NCBI GenBank assembly: GCA_039679645.1
Contig: JBDKUO010000049.1
Location: 64,431-128,430 of the forward strand
Origin: Armatimonadota bacterium
GTDB lineage: Bacteria; Armatimonadota; UBA5829
Direction of reading: 5' to 3'
DNA: 64,000 nucleotides
Of this stretch, positions 53,387 through 62,887 are shown piece by piece. A model generated the notes under the pieces. That model had not been told where the DNA came from. It ran no database searches and worked only from the letters and a program-made list of their open reading frames with translations. The position numbers and the translations under genes are program-made. How positions within the stretch are numbered: the stretch's first letter is position 1; the number at the start of each line of letters is the position of its first letter.

Positions 53387-54165
53387 GTGATTTCAAACAT
53401 GCCGTCGAACTGACGGATATTACTGTTAAACATAACGATATAGCTATCATCGACAATGTGTCTCTGACTATAAACAAGGGCAATTTCTCAGCAATAATCG
53501 GGCCTAACGGCGCGGGCAAGACAACGCTGATCAAAGTCATCCTGGGCCTTATCAAACCCGACTTGGGGACTGTAAAAATTTTCGACAGGCCGCTGGACCA
53601 GTTGGGCGAACTGCGCTCCAAGATAGGCTATGTGCCTCAGATATTTACTGTCGACATAAAATTCCCGATTACAGTCTTCGAGACTGTGCTGATGGGTATG
53701 TACGGCAGACTAGGCATAGGCCGACGTGTAGGACGTTCGGAGCGTGAAGCCGCATATGCCGCGATGGAAAAAGTCGGGATAACCGATCTTAAGAACAGAC
53801 CCATCGCCAGACTTTCCGGCGGGCAGAGGCAGCGCGTATTTATCGCAAGAGCGCTCGCAAATAACCCCGATTTACTGGTCCTCGATGAGCCGACCACAGG
53901 TGTAGATATAGCCGCTACAGGGAGTCTTTATACACTACTGCATGAGCTTAAAAGTGAGGGTGTCACGGTGCTGCTCGTCTCGCACGACGTTGGAGTTGTG
54001 GCAAAATATATAGACACACTGGCATGTCTTAACAGATCGCTGGTTGCGCACTGTAGGCCCGGTGAAGTCGAGTGTACTGATGCTCTCAAGACAATGTACG
54101 GCTGTGACGTAGCATATCTTCACCATGGCGACGCGCCGCACATTGTAGTGGAGGAGCACGAATGA
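53383..54165 (+). CDS. znuC: zinc/manganese ABC transporter ATP-binding protein
   Basis: 260 residues, overlaps the substrate-binding gene by 4 bases. Walker A GPNGAGKTT (about residues 40-48), signature LSGGQRQRV, Walker B LLVLDEPTTGVD. Typical metal-transporter ATPase. Overlaps the permease gene by 4 bases. Confidence 0.93.
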   Translation: MSDFKHAVELTDITVKHNDIAIIDNVSLTINKGNFSAIIGPNGAGKTTLIKVILGLIKPDLGTVKIFDRPLDQLGELRSKIGYVPQIFTVDIKFPITVFETVLMGMYGRLGIGRRVGRSEREAAYAAMEKVGITDLKNRPIARLSGGQRQRVFIARALANNPDLLVLDEPTTGVDIAATGSLYTLLHELKSEGVTVLLVSHDVGVVAKYIDTLACLNRSLVAHCRPGEVECTDALKTMYGCDVAYLHHGDAPHIVVEEHE

Positions 54166-54971
54166 TAGACATACTCAACTACTCTTTTATGCAGCGCGCA
54201 ATGATCGCCGGAACGCTCATAGGGGCGTTGTGCGCGGTTGTCGGGGTCTATGTAATCCTGCGTGGAATGGCATTCATGGGTTCGGGAATTGCTCACAGCT
54301 CGCTCGGCGGGGTAGCTATAGGAATCCTTTTCGGGGTCAACCCTATCTGGAGCGCAGTCGTCTTTTCAGTGCTTGCGGGGTGGGGAATCGCAGCGGCGTC
54401 GCGCAAGGGGCATGTCAAGGAAGACACGGCAATCGGCATCATGTTCGTCTCGGGAATGGCGCTGGGGATTCTCATAATCGGGCTGACACACAGCTATCAG
54501 GTCGATCTCTTGAGCTATCTGTTCGGCAGCATTACTGCAGTGACTGTGCAGGATGTCTGGACGACAGTCGTAATCACAGTGCTCGTGCTCGGTTGTGTGT
54601 TCGTGCTGTATAAGGACCTCATGTTCGTAATATTTGATCCTGAGATGGCAGAGGTGACGGGCATGCCCGCCGGAAAGCTGTATTATCTGCTGATAACCAT
54701 GATTGCTCTCACGGTGGTCATGTCTATCAAGGTGGTGGGAATAGTGCTGGTCTCAGCGCTGATAGTGACCCCCGCTGCCGCGGCCTATCAGTTGACCGAG
54801 AGTTTTAAGAAAATGATGGCTCTTGCGGTAGTGTTCGGGATCGGTTCGACAATCGGTGGATTGTTGATTTCCGATTGGCTGGCAATTGCGCCGGGCGCAT
54901 CGATTGTCCTGCTTGCCACGCTTGCATTCGTTGTGTCCGCCGCATTCTCTCCGAGGCGCAGAAGGAAGTAA
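54162..54971 (+). CDS. znuB: zinc/manganese ABC transporter permease
   Basis: 269 residues, ATG overlapping znuC. About eight membrane segments; the ABC-3 family opening IAGTLIGALCAVVGVYVILR and the later VKVVGIVLVSALIVTPAAAA are clear. Third gene of the metal uptake operon. Confidence 0.92.
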   Translation: MIDILNYSFMQRAMIAGTLIGALCAVVGVYVILRGMAFMGSGIAHSSLGGVAIGILFGVNPIWSAVVFSVLAGWGIAAASRKGHVKEDTAIGIMFVSGMALGILIIGLTHSYQVDLLSYLFGSITAVTVQDVWTTVVITVLVLGCVFVLYKDLMFVIFDPEMAEVTGMPAGKLYYLLITMIALTVVMSIKVVGIVLVSALIVTPAAAAYQLTESFKKMMALAVVFGIGSTIGGLLISDWLAIAPGASIVLLATLAFVVSAAFSPRRRRK

Positions 54972-54986
54972 CTGGTAGCGGAGGCA

Positions 54987-55238
54987 TTATATTCCGCTAA
55001 AGAAGTCGTCTTTATCTATTCCGAATCTTCTTAGGCAAGCAAGTAATAAACCTGTTCCGATGGGTGTGCCTTTGCCATGATTTGTCAATGTAAATATGGG
55101 GCCTTTCATGGATCCCGGTTCATTTGGTCTATAGATGACAACTTCGCTGCCCTTACCGCGAGCCGGTTTCGGATGTTCTATTACTCCGTAGTCCTTCAAT
55201 CGTGCAAGAAACTCGCGTAACTTGAGCGATTTAGGCAT
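54987..55238 (-). CDS. hicA: HicA-type toxin
   Basis: About 83 residues. The HicA opening PKSLKLREFLARLKDYGVIE, the KGSEVVIYRP strand and NHGKGTPIGTGLLLACLRRFGI are family-like. HicA is an mRNA interferase with a catalytic histidine that is probably the H of NHGKGT. The ATG at 55238 overlaps hicB by 8 bases, so translation is coupled; a TTG at 55253 has no spaced ribosome site. Confidence 0.82.
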   Translation of the reverse strand: MPKSLKLREFLARLKDYGVIEHPKPARGKGSEVVIYRPNEPGSMKGPIFTLTNHGKGTPIGTGLLLACLRRFGIDKDDFFSGI

Positions 55239-55587
55239 AGCAGAGCTGATCAACCTCTACTTTGCTGAATTTGTGTCCGCAATTATCAAAGACTCTATGT
55301 TTAATAGTATTACGAGTACACTGGGACATCCTCGCTTGTATCGCACCAAGCTTTTCCCAAACTTCTTTTGGAGCCGGGAAGAATAGATTTTCCATGTTGT
55401 CATTTTCAATACATGTTCGCACATGCACATCAATGACATTCATGATTTCATGACAGGCCTGCTCCAACGTTTCGCCTTCGGCAACCAAATCCAGTTCCAG
55501 GCAGTGAGCCAAATATGTTCCGTCAGCTTGGCCCTCAACGAGTACATTGAACCTTAGTTTCAATGTGTCATTCGATGGGGTTTCCAT
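55231..55587 (-). CDS. hicB: HicB-type antitoxin
   Basis: 118 residues, ATG after GGAGG (6 bases). Opening LKLRFNVLVEGQADGTYLAH then CLELDLVAEGETLEQA is the HicB partial RNase H fold. The C-terminus is a second helical part with Cys pairs (CTRNTIKHRVFDNCGHK), which may bind DNA. Promoter TTGACA-16-TATTAT lies upstream. Antitoxin is the first gene, as normal when HicB precedes HicA. Confidence 0.83.
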   Translation of the reverse strand: METPSNDTLKLRFNVLVEGQADGTYLAHCLELDLVAEGETLEQACHEIMNVIDVHVRTCIENDNMENLFFPAPKEVWEKLGAIQARMSQCTRNTIKHRVFDNCGHKFSKVEVDQLCYA

Positions 55588-55625
55588 TTCTTTCCTCCAA
55601 TGCTGTCAATCTAGCTCGCACATTC

Positions 55626-55653
55626 ATAATATCACATGTATACTAGTTGTCAA
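55626..55653 (-). promoter_or_regulatory. promoter of hicBA
   Basis: On the minus strand: TTGACA (55653-55648), 16-base spacer, TATTAT (55631-55626), about 40 bases before the hicB ATG. Confidence 0.6.
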
Positions 55654-55687
55654 CACTCATCAGTTTTCTTATACCCATTTACGAGCA

Positions 55688-55717
55688 TATGCCCCCAGGC
55701 GTTTACCTGGAGGCATA
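55688..55717. terminator. hairpin between the HD-GYP gene and hicBA
   Basis: TATGCC-CCAGG pairs with CCTGG-GGCATA around a 6-base loop. Without a T run, but placed after the stop of the HD-GYP gene. Confidence 0.5.
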
Positions 55718-55753
55718 CAAAAGGCTTCTTTTATCTCCTGTTTACTTTGTTTA

Positions 55754-56359
55754 TTATCTCTCTACATAACCCGATGTAATGGCGGTGCGGAATGCTTCGA
55801 CAATTGCCGGGTCGAATTGAGTGCCGGCGCATGCTTCGAGTTCGCAAAGCGCAGATTCCTGGTCCATCGCATCGCGCCAGGGGACATCCGACGTGAGTAT
55901 GTCGAATGCTTCTGCAACTGAAATAATACGGGAGCCGAGAGGAATATCTTTACCGCAAAGGCCATCGGGATAACCCCTGCCGTCAAAGCGTTCATGGTGG
56001 TGCTTGATAAGTGGAACGGCAAACTCTAGGCCGTCTACCTTCTCCAAAATCCGGATCGCTATGGTGGAATGCTGCTTCATTATGGCAAACTCATCATTGT
56101 TGAGCTTGCCGATTTTGTTGATGATCTTCCGTGATATCGCTACTTTGCCTATATCGTGAAGACCGGCGGCATATTTCAGATCTGTGATCTCATCACATGT
56201 CAGTCCCAATACCTTTCCTATTGCCGCACTATATCGAGTCACCCTTTGAGAGTGCCCCTCTGCAGTTCTGTCACGCTGCCCTGCGGCAGCAACAAGCGCA
56301 TCTATCGTCTGTTCGTAAACTCGATGCAACCCGCCTCGACCCGCGCGCTCGATGCCCAT
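55754..56359 (-). CDS. HD-GYP domain phosphohydrolase
   Basis: About 201 residues, ATG 5 bases after GGAGG; a second ATG at 56371 is upstream of that site. The HD motif is HDIGK (68-72), with H36 upstream, and the GYP signature is HHERFDGRGYP (121-131). HD-GYP proteins degrade cyclic di-GMP to pGpG or GMP, or cGAMP. No response-regulator receiver or other sensor domain is present, so it is a minimal form. Metal sites look intact. Confidence 0.9.
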   Translation of the reverse strand: MGIERAGRGGLHRVYEQTIDALVAAAGQRDRTAEGHSQRVTRYSAAIGKVLGLTCDEITDLKYAAGLHDIGKVAISRKIINKIGKLNNDEFAIMKQHSTIAIRILEKVDGLEFAVPLIKHHHERFDGRGYPDGLCGKDIPLGSRIISVAEAFDILTSDVPWRDAMDQESALCELEACAGTQFDPAIVEAFRTAITSGYVER

Positions 56360-56388
56360 TACATCCTCCATGATATGACTGAGACTCC

Positions 56389-57780
56389 TTATTTGAGCCG
56401 TTTGATACAGTCTAAGATGTCTAAGACTTCTTGCTTTGTTACAGTGCGCATATCAAGGAGAAACCACTCTTGTGTTATCCGTCCGAAGACCGGTTGCTCG
56501 TTTCCTCGAAAATGCTCACCCAAATCTTCGGCAGATAAGCAGCCGCTCTTCAGAGCAACTGCGCGGCTTTCAATATTTTGTCCGGGGAGTGACCCGCCCC
56601 CGATCTCAGAGAATACCGGCCGGACTTTCGTAGCAAGATCGGGTATATGCAGCGAGTTGATCCGGCGCGCCAGTCGGTTTGCCTGTGAAGTTATCTCATC
56701 GAGGGGTCGGCTGATTGCGGCAAGTGTCGGGATTTGAGACCATGGGTCGCCATAACGATACACTCTAAGCGTGGATTCGAGTGCGGCCAGCGTAAGTTTA
56801 TCCGCTCTCAATGCGCGGGCAAGCGGGTTTTGTCGGCACTCATCAATTACTTCTTTCTTTCCGACCAATATCCCGGCCTGCGGACCGCCGAGGAGCTTAT
56901 CACCGCTGAAGCAGACTAAAGACGCGCCCGACTTGACACTATCCTGCACAGTCGGCTCATAGTCCAGACCGAATTTGGATATGTCGACAAGAGCGCCGCT
57001 GCCCAGATCGTCCATTATGGGGATATGCCTGCTCTGTGCCAGATTAACCAGTTCTTCAAGACTCGTATCCTCAACGAAACCGCTGACCTTGAAGTTGCTC
57101 GGGTGGCAGCGCAGAATAAGCGCCGTTTCGTCAGTAATAGCCTCTTCATAATCGGAGATGCGTGTTCGATTGGTGGTCCCGACCTCAACAAGCCTCGCCC
57201 CTGCGCGTCGAATGATATCCGGCATGCGAAACGAACCGCCTATTTCGACAAGCTGGCCGCGCGATATTATCACCGACCTGCATTGCGCCAGCGTATTGAC
57301 CGCAAGCAGCACTGCCGCGGCATTGTTGTTTACGGCAAGCGCGCTTTGTGCGCCGGTAAGCTCCGTCAGAAGATTGGAGACGTGAGTTTGCCTGGAACCA
57401 CGTTTTCCCGATTCTATGTCGATCTCCAACGTGCAGTGGCTTTGGGCAATCTCATTTACCGAACTCACTGCATCCAGGCAGAGCGTCGAGCGCCCAAGAT
57501 TGGTATGCAAAATGACACCGGTTGCGTTAATGGCGCGGCAAAGTGAATGCCTTGTCAACTTATCAACCTCGATTTTTGACTGTTCAAATAACTCGATACT
57601 ATCCGGCGCGGATGCACCACAGGCAATATTATGCCTGGCGTTTTCAAGCACATTTCTGAATGCCTCGGTAACGACAGTCCTCGAATGGTTGTTCAAGAGG
57701 CTGGCGGCGCGCTCATTGCGCAGCATCTCGTCTACGGACGGCAGTTTTCGATATTGGTCGGATGCGTCTGTTTTTTTCAC
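56389..57780 (-). CDS. selA: L-seryl-tRNA(Sec) selenium transferase
   Basis: 463 residues, GTG start without a clear site. SelA converts Ser-tRNA(Sec) to selenocysteinyl-tRNA with selenophosphate. The PLP lysine is K295 in FSGDKLLGGPQAG, same number as in E. coli. INATGVILHTNLGRS and NNNAAAVLLAVN blocks are present. This indicates that the organism makes selenoproteins. selB, selC and selD are not in the window. Confidence 0.95.
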   Translation of the reverse strand: MKKTDASDQYRKLPSVDEMLRNERAASLLNNHSRTVVTEAFRNVLENARHNIACGASAPDSIELFEQSKIEVDKLTRHSLCRAINATGVILHTNLGRSTLCLDAVSSVNEIAQSHCTLEIDIESGKRGSRQTHVSNLLTELTGAQSALAVNNNAAAVLLAVNTLAQCRSVIISRGQLVEIGGSFRMPDIIRRAGARLVEVGTTNRTRISDYEEAITDETALILRCHPSNFKVSGFVEDTSLEELVNLAQSRHIPIMDDLGSGALVDISKFGLDYEPTVQDSVKSGASLVCFSGDKLLGGPQAGILVGKKEVIDECRQNPLARALRADKLTLAALESTLRVYRYGDPWSQIPTLAAISRPLDEITSQANRLARRINSLHIPDLATKVRPVFSEIGGGSLPGQNIESRAVALKSGCLSAEDLGEHFRGNEQPVFGRITQEWFLLDMRTVTKQEVLDILDCIKRLK

Positions 57781-57818
57781 GATAGGATTATATTGCGATA
57801 ATCGGCGATTTGCAATCG

Positions 57819-57848
57819 TTGTGCGCAGATGTGATTAAGGAGTATAAT
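57819..57848 (+). promoter_or_regulatory. promoter of the lipoprotein gene
   Basis: TTGTGC (57819-57824), 18-base spacer, TATAAT (57843-57848), 40 bases before the GTG start. Confidence 0.55.
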
Positions 57849-57887
57849 ACATGTGTCAGTAAATTCAGCCCATGCCGGAGGTAAAAA

Positions 57888-58394
57888 GTGTACCGCTCTG
57901 CTTTGAAGACAGCATCTATAACCACAATTATTGCAGCGTTTGGGAGCATAGTCTTGCTCACGGGCTGCGGCAACCAGTCTTCGGACGCACAACCGCCGTC
58001 GTTTGACCAGCCCCCGGCGTCCAACGCAACAAAAATGCTTAAGCCGACATCAACAGTGCAGCAGAAGCTCAAGTTTGGTCAGCTTACACTGGAAACACCG
58101 GTGAAGACTACTACGGACAAAAACGGCCTGGTATTCCTCGAATTTCAATACGCCGACAACAGCGGCAAGGTCTACAAGTGTAAACTGCCCAAGGCCATGT
58201 CTGAGGGTGAATACACGCCCGATCAATGGATCGCGACATTCAGCGTATACAAACAGCCCGATGTAATCAAACAAAAGAAGGCAAAATCAAGTGCCGGCCA
58301 GGCTGTAAACGATTTTCCTTTTATTGCGCCGAAGCCGGTAACCCAAACAAACCAAAACAGTTCAAGCGCCGGGCAACAGCCGTCCGCACCATAA
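57888..58394 (+). CDS. exported lipoprotein
   Basis: 168 residues, GTG start 6 bases after GGAGG. A lipobox-like LLTGCG places the lipid Cys at about residue 27. The rest is a small domain (about 55-125, KFGQLTLETPVKTTTDKNGL) and a Gln/Ser/Pro-rich tail. No family recognised. Confidence 0.75.
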   Translation: MYRSALKTASITTIIAAFGSIVLLTGCGNQSSDAQPPSFDQPPASNATKMLKPTSTVQQKLKFGQLTLETPVKTTTDKNGLVFLEFQYADNSGKVYKCKLPKAMSEGEYTPDQWIATFSVYKQPDVIKQKKAKSSAGQAVNDFPFIAPKPVTQTNQNSSSAGQQPSAP

Positions 58395-58425
58395 ATTTAT
58401 AATTATTGCAACTCGCGGATTTTCG

Positions 58426-58456
58426 AGGCAGCCTGTGATAAAAATGCAGGCTGCCT
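58426..58456. terminator. bidirectional hairpin between convergent genes
   Basis: AGGCAGCCTG (58426-58435) pairs with CAGGCTGCCT (58447-58456) around 11 bases, between the converging lipoprotein and DUF2993 genes. Confidence 0.7.
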
Positions 58457-58502
58457 TACACTGTCATGGTCAGCAGACAACCTTGCGATATGCCTCATGC
58501 CC

Positions 58503-59204
58503 TCAAAAAGATGTTTGTACCAAATCCAAATTCCCTGCAACACAGATCGATCCCTGCGCCAGCTTAAGCGAGTTTACTGTAGCATTGAACCCGAGGTCCT
58601 TGGAGTCGAATACAGGATTGACTTTTGTCTCAATATAGTTTCGTGCAAATTCGGGGGCGGGCACGCCTGCGGCAGAAACCTTTTTGAGATCGAGGATCAG
58701 CAGATGATGATCTTTTACATGTATGTCCGCTTCTGTCTTCACGTTTACTCCCACTCCGGCGACAGCCGGCCTTGCCGAGACGTCTATATAGCCGTCATGC
58801 AGTGAAATCTTGAGTTCCGGAACGTCCGGGTAATTTTTGTGAAGATATTTTGCCAGCTCACTCTGAGCAATTGTCGCAGAAAAACTGGTCTTACTGGCGC
58901 CTTTGATTTCTTGCGTCTTTGTGTCGAAGACAAGGTCGTGGACAGTCACATTCAATGATTCGAGCTTGATGCCTTTTTCGAGGTTGACATCTTTGCCGAC
59001 TATGTCCAGCCTTTCCATTTTTCCCTTGAGGAGCCTCATTGGTGAGCCGGTGATATTTACATCGTATGATTTAGCTGGGCCCAATCTCTGTTGGAGAGCC
59101 TCAGCAATTTTATTTTCGGCATGGCGTTCCGCTCGCCCGCATCCCACACACAACGATACAATAAATGACATTGCAATAATCGAAACAGCTTTACTGCGCC
59201 ACAA
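58503..59204 (-). CDS. DUF2993 / LmeA-like lipid-binding lipoprotein
   Basis: About 233 residues; TTG start 7 bases after GGAGG, with a hydrophobic N-terminus ending in a CVGC box. Central LKGKMERLDIVGKDVNLEKG and IKLESLNVTVHDLVFD are DUF2993 hallmarks. LmeA of mycobacteria binds phospholipids in the envelope. Role in this organism is likely lipid or envelope maintenance. Divergent from mreB. Confidence 0.82.
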   Translation of the reverse strand: MWRSKAVSIIAMSFIVSLCVGCGRAERHAENKIAEALQQRLGPAKSYDVNITGSPMRLLKGKMERLDIVGKDVNLEKGIKLESLNVTVHDLVFDTKTQEIKGASKTSFSATIAQSELAKYLHKNYPDVPELKISLHDGYIDVSARPAVAGVGVNVKTEADIHVKDHHLLILDLKKVSAAGVPAPEFARNYIETKVNPVFDSKDLGFNATVNSLKLAQGSICVAGNLDLVQTSF

Positions 59205-59318
59205 ATATTCATCCTCCACTGCTACATGGTATTTTTGGATATTATACTCGATCATGAGAAGAAAACGTATACCCGGCCAAAATTCTAAGCTTCTCACTCG
59301 TAACAGACTGGACTTTTG

Positions 59319-59327
59319 TGGTATTAT
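59319..59327 (+). promoter_or_regulatory. extended -10 promoter of mreBCD
   Basis: TGGTATTAT at 59319-59327, followed 58 bases later by the mreB ATG. Confidence 0.45.
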
Positions 59328-59385
59328 AGATGACTAGGGATAAGTAATGAATCATGTCCAAAAAATGGAAGGCGACCGAAGATAA

Positions 59386-60450
59386 ATGGCAATCTTCTCC
59401 AGATTATTCAGCAGGTTTTCAAGAGCAATAGGCATTGATTTAGGTACGGCAAATACGCTTGTGCATGTGCGTGGTAAAGGTATTTTGCTGCGTGAGCCGA
59501 GCGTTATCGCGCTTGATAGTCAGTCCAGAAAGGTTCTCGCCGTCGGCGAAGAAGCAAAACGGATGCTTGGGCGCACGCCGGGCAGCATTATTGCCATCCG
59601 GCCTCTCAAGGACGGAGTTATCGCCGACTTCGATCAGACCGAGGCAATGCTCAGGGGCTTTATTAGAAAAGTAAACAGGCACAACGGCATATTCGGGCCA
59701 CGTGTGGTAGTCGGCATACCGTCGGGTGTGACCGAAGTTGAGTGGCGAGCCGTTAAAGAAGCGGCAATGAAGGCAGGCGCATCGGAGGCTTATACGCTGG
59801 AAGAACCGTTTGCTGCCGCAATAGGCGCTGGGCTGCCGGTTAGCGAGCCAACCGGCAGTATGATCGTTGATATCGGCGGCGGGACGAGTGAGGTTGCCGT
59901 GATCTCTCTGGGCGGCATCGTCACCAGCCGTTCGATCAGGGTCGCAGGGGATGAAATAGACGAAGCCATCGTGGCCTATGTACGGCGTGTATTTAATCTT
60001 CTTATTGGCGACCGCACTGCCGAAGAAGTCAAGCTGGACATCGGATCGGCATATGCACTGCAAGAAGAACTGACAATGGAAGTTCGCGGTAGAGACCTGA
60101 TTTCCGGCCTGCCCAGGAGTGCCGTCATATCAAGTCAGGAAATACGTGAAGCAATCCATGATCCTGTAATGGAGATTGTCGAAGCCGTGAAGCTGACACT
60201 GGAATCCACACCTCCCGAACTGGCAGCGGATGTGATGGAGAGAGGTATTGTGCTTGCGGGCGGCGGGGCACTGCTTCGAGGCTTAGATGAGTTGATAAAT
60301 GTTGAAACGGGAATGCCTGTGCATATTGCGCCTGACCCGTTGAGCTGTGTGGTGTTGGGTACGGCAAAAGCTTTGGAGGAATCAGAGAGCAACACTGCAC
60401 TTAAAAAAGCACTGCTTGGCTCAACAAGGCAGGTTCAATCCATCAGCTAA
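59386..60450 (+). CDS. mreB: rod shape-determining protein MreB
   Basis: 354 residues. Actin-like ATPase that organises the cell wall machinery for rod shape. Phosphate and adenosine blocks are clear: [27 protein letters not shown], and [14 protein letters not shown]. Ends directly before mreC (no gap). Start is set by homology; the site before it is weak. Confidence 0.95.
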   Translation: MAIFSRLFSRFSRAIGIDLGTANTLVHVRGKGILLREPSVIALDSQSRKVLAVGEEAKRMLGRTPGSIIAIRPLKDGVIADFDQTEAMLRGFIRKVNRHNGIFGPRVVVGIPSGVTEVEWRAVKEAAMKAGASEAYTLEEPFAAAIGAGLPVSEPTGSMIVDIGGGTSEVAVISLGGIVTSRSIRVAGDEIDEAIVAYVRRVFNLLIGDRTAEEVKLDIGSAYALQEELTMEVRGRDLISGLPRSAVISSQEIREAIHDPVMEIVEAVKLTLESTPPELAADVMERGIVLAGGGALLRGLDELINVETGMPVHIAPDPLSCVVLGTAKALEESESNTALKKALLGSTRQVQSIS

Positions 60451-61284
60451 ATGTTTAACTATCTTCGCAACAAGACAATTATCAATCTTGTGATATTGAT
60501 CGCGCTGGGTACTGCAATTGGAAAGATGCACAGCCATGGGCTTGCAAAGGGCAATTCGTTGTACATGCAGGATGCAGTACGGTCTACGTTTGCGCCTGTA
60601 AATATTGCAGCCCACGGCGTTCTCTCAATGGGCAGGGTTGCAGTCCTCACGTTCAGGCCTCGGTCGGTAATTCTCAAGGAAAACAGACAACTGCGTGAGA
60701 GCGTGAGGCGGCTGACATTGGAGAATGCTGCGCTGCGTGAGGCTGCTGAAGAGAATATAAGACTAAATGCTGCTTTAGGCTTTCAAGAATCATCAAAAAT
60801 TGCAATGGTTGCTGCGGAGGTTGTCTCGCACAATGAGAGCAACTGGTTCGATACTGCAACCATTAATGTTGGAACGCACTCGGGTATTCGTCAAGGATCA
60901 GCTGTAATCAATCATCTTGGTATTATTGGACAGATATCCGAAGCCAATCCATTTACCTCACAAATTGTTGCCCTCACAGATTCAAACAGCGCCATCGGCG
61001 CGATGGTTCAGCGTTCAAGAAGTTCGGGCATGCTTTATGGACAGGGCACTGATTATCTTGTCTTGGCATATCTGCCAAAAGATTCAGATATAAAGCTTAA
61101 GGATGTGGTTATTTCATCGGGCATGGGTGGAGTGCTCCCGAAAGGGCTTGTTGTTGGGCGAGTGTTGAAAGTGGTGCGAAACTCGACAGCAGGCACGACC
61201 TCCGCGCTCATAAAGCCAAGCGTGCGCTTTGACGAAATTGAGCAAGTTTTTGTTGTTAAACCTGGACAGACTTCTACACCATGA
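60451..61284 (+). CDS. mreC: rod shape-determining protein MreC
   Basis: 277 residues. One N-terminal membrane span (about 9-25), a coiled-coil (about 70-110; ENRQLRESVRRLTLENAALR), and a periplasmic beta domain with NWFDTATINVGTHSGIRQGS. MreC links MreB to the wall synthesis enzymes. Overlaps mreD by 4 bases. Confidence 0.92.
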   Translation: MFNYLRNKTIINLVILIALGTAIGKMHSHGLAKGNSLYMQDAVRSTFAPVNIAAHGVLSMGRVAVLTFRPRSVILKENRQLRESVRRLTLENAALREAAEENIRLNAALGFQESSKIAMVAAEVVSHNESNWFDTATINVGTHSGIRQGSAVINHLGIIGQISEANPFTSQIVALTDSNSAIGAMVQRSRSSGMLYGQGTDYLVLAYLPKDSDIKLKDVVISSGMGGVLPKGLVVGRVLKVVRNSTAGTTSALIKPSVRFDEIEQVFVVKPGQTSTP

Positions 61285-61775
61285 AGAAATATTTCTGGGC
61301 AATTATAATGCTCATAATTGCGGCTGCCGCACAGGGCAATTTTCCTGGGTGGATGACCATATTTGGCGCTAAACCCGACCTTGTCCTTGTTGTGCTTATC
61401 ATCTATGCCCTGTCAGCCGACCCTGACTTTGGCACGGTGCTTGGTTTTATTGCGGGGCTTATCCAGGGATCGGTTGTTGGACTGAGCTTGGGGAGCTTTA
61501 TTGTTACTCGCACAATTACCGGTTTCCTGGCCGGCATTGTTCATAAGCGGCTCTTCAGTGAAAATCCTATTGTGCCGATGCTTTCCGCCGTCTGGCTGAC
61601 ACTGGTATGTGAGGGCATGTTTCTTTTAGCAAACCCCAAGCCCAGCTTTTCCAATACGATCCGCACTCTGCTCGGCGAATGCATTTATAATGCCATCTTC
61701 GCACTTCTTCTGTATCTGTTCCTCAGGCACCTCGATACTCGCCGCAAAATAAAGCTTGCCAACGCAAGATTATAA
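61281..61775 (+). CDS. mreD: rod shape-determining protein MreD
   Basis: 164 residues, about five hydrophobic segments, with ATG overlapping the mreC stop. Typical opening and a segment GAKPDLVLVVLIIYALSADP. No pbp2 or rodA follows; instead the broken fabH lies about 120 bases downstream. Confidence 0.88.
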   Translation: MKKYFWAIIMLIIAAAAQGNFPGWMTIFGAKPDLVLVVLIIYALSADPDFGTVLGFIAGLIQGSVVGLSLGSFIVTRTITGFLAGIVHKRLFSENPIVPMLSAVWLTLVCEGMFLLANPKPSFSNTIRTLLGECIYNAIFALLLYLFLRHLDTRRKIKLANARL

Positions 61776-61896
61776 ATTCTGAATTTTGCACTCTGAGTTC
61801 AGTCACACTAGCATTACAAATACAACGAATATCCGTTTTTCGATTGTAATTAGAATGCGGATGAGGTCGTATTTTTTACGAAAGGAAATCTAGTCA

Positions 61897-62121
61897 GTGC
61901 CAATGCAGATTATAGCAACAGGCAGTTATCTGCCTGAACTTATAGTATCGAATGATGATATTGCGATTTTCCTTGATACGAGTGACGAGTGGATTAGAAC
62001 CAGGTCCGGGATTAGCACGCGACGAGATGGCCCAATAAAACTGCTAGAACGAGGAGACATGGTTCTGCTTACTGCATTCGGCAGAGGGCTAAGTTCCGGT
62101 ACCGTGTTGTTGGAATGGTGA
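61897..62121 (+). pseudogene. fabH remnant: N-terminus joined to C-terminus
   Basis: 74 residues from a GTG with AAAGGAAA upstream. Residues 1-45 match the start of beta-ketoacyl-ACP synthase III ([20 protein letters not shown], then [14 protein letters not shown]), and residues 46-74 match its end ([20 protein letters not shown], then VLLEW). About 250 residues in between, with the catalytic Cys, His and Asn, are missing, and the junction is in frame. So it is a fabH gene with an internal deletion. The short product cannot be a synthase. Confidence 0.85.
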
Positions 62122-62125
62122 GGCT

Positions 62126-62869
62126 GTGGTAAAGGCAAAAAAGACTGAGCTGGAAACAGAACTCTATAATCCTCTATACGACTATCTGGCAAGCCACGGC
62201 TATACAGTGCGCAGTGAGGTCAACAACTGCGATGTTGTCGCGCTAAAAGACGATGATCTGATAATAGTCGAACTGAAGAAATGCCTCAACGTTGTGCTCC
62301 TCTCTCAAGCAGTAAAACGCCAGCAGAGCTGTGAGTCGGTGTATGTAGGGGTCCCCAGGCCGCCGGACAAGCGTAAATGGACTTGTGCCAACAGGTCACT
62401 GCTGCTCCTGCTCAAACGTCTGGAGCTTGGTCTGATCTTCATATCTCCGGGGAATAAGAGGGTTCCGGTCGAGATCATACTGCATCCGGTTCCGTACAAA
62501 AGACACAAGAAGCGCAAATCCAGGCGAGCCATAATCCGAGAAGTTGAGAATCGCTCAGCAGATTTCAACACTGGTGGAAGTTTCCGCACCAAGATTATGA
62601 CGGCCTACAGAGAGAATGCGATACAGATCGCCTGCTATCTTGCTCGATTGGGCCCGACTCAGCCGAAAGTGCTAAGGCAACTCGGCACGGGTGAGAAGAC
62701 TCTTTCCATACTCCGAAGTAACTTTTACTCGTGGTTTGAGCGTGTGGGATACGGGCTCTACGACCTAAGTTCGACCGGCAGGTCGGATATCAAGCAATAT
62801 CCTGATCTGGCTGAGAGATATTATAACCTGCTTGAAGATGCAGAAGGGAAGCTCGTCGAGAGCAATTAA
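62126..62869 (+). CDS. DUF2161 protein, nuclease-like fold
   Basis: 247 residues, GTG start, with GAGG close upstream. The N-terminal part shows the PD-(D/E)xK pattern: NCDVVALKDDDLIIVELKKC, with the E-x-K motif near residue 51. Family DUF2161 has no established role. A C-terminal helical part follows. It begins directly after the fabH remnant, which may provide its translation start region. Confidence 0.8.
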   Translation: MVKAKKTELETELYNPLYDYLASHGYTVRSEVNNCDVVALKDDDLIIVELKKCLNVVLLSQAVKRQQSCESVYVGVPRPPDKRKWTCANRSLLLLLKRLELGLIFISPGNKRVPVEIILHPVPYKRHKKRKSRRAIIREVENRSADFNTGGSFRTKIMTAYRENAIQIACYLARLGPTQPKVLRQLGTGEKTLSILRSNFYSWFERVGYGLYDLSSTGRSDIKQYPDLAERYYNLLEDAEGKLVESN

Positions 62870-62887
62870 GTAAAACACGGCCATAAA

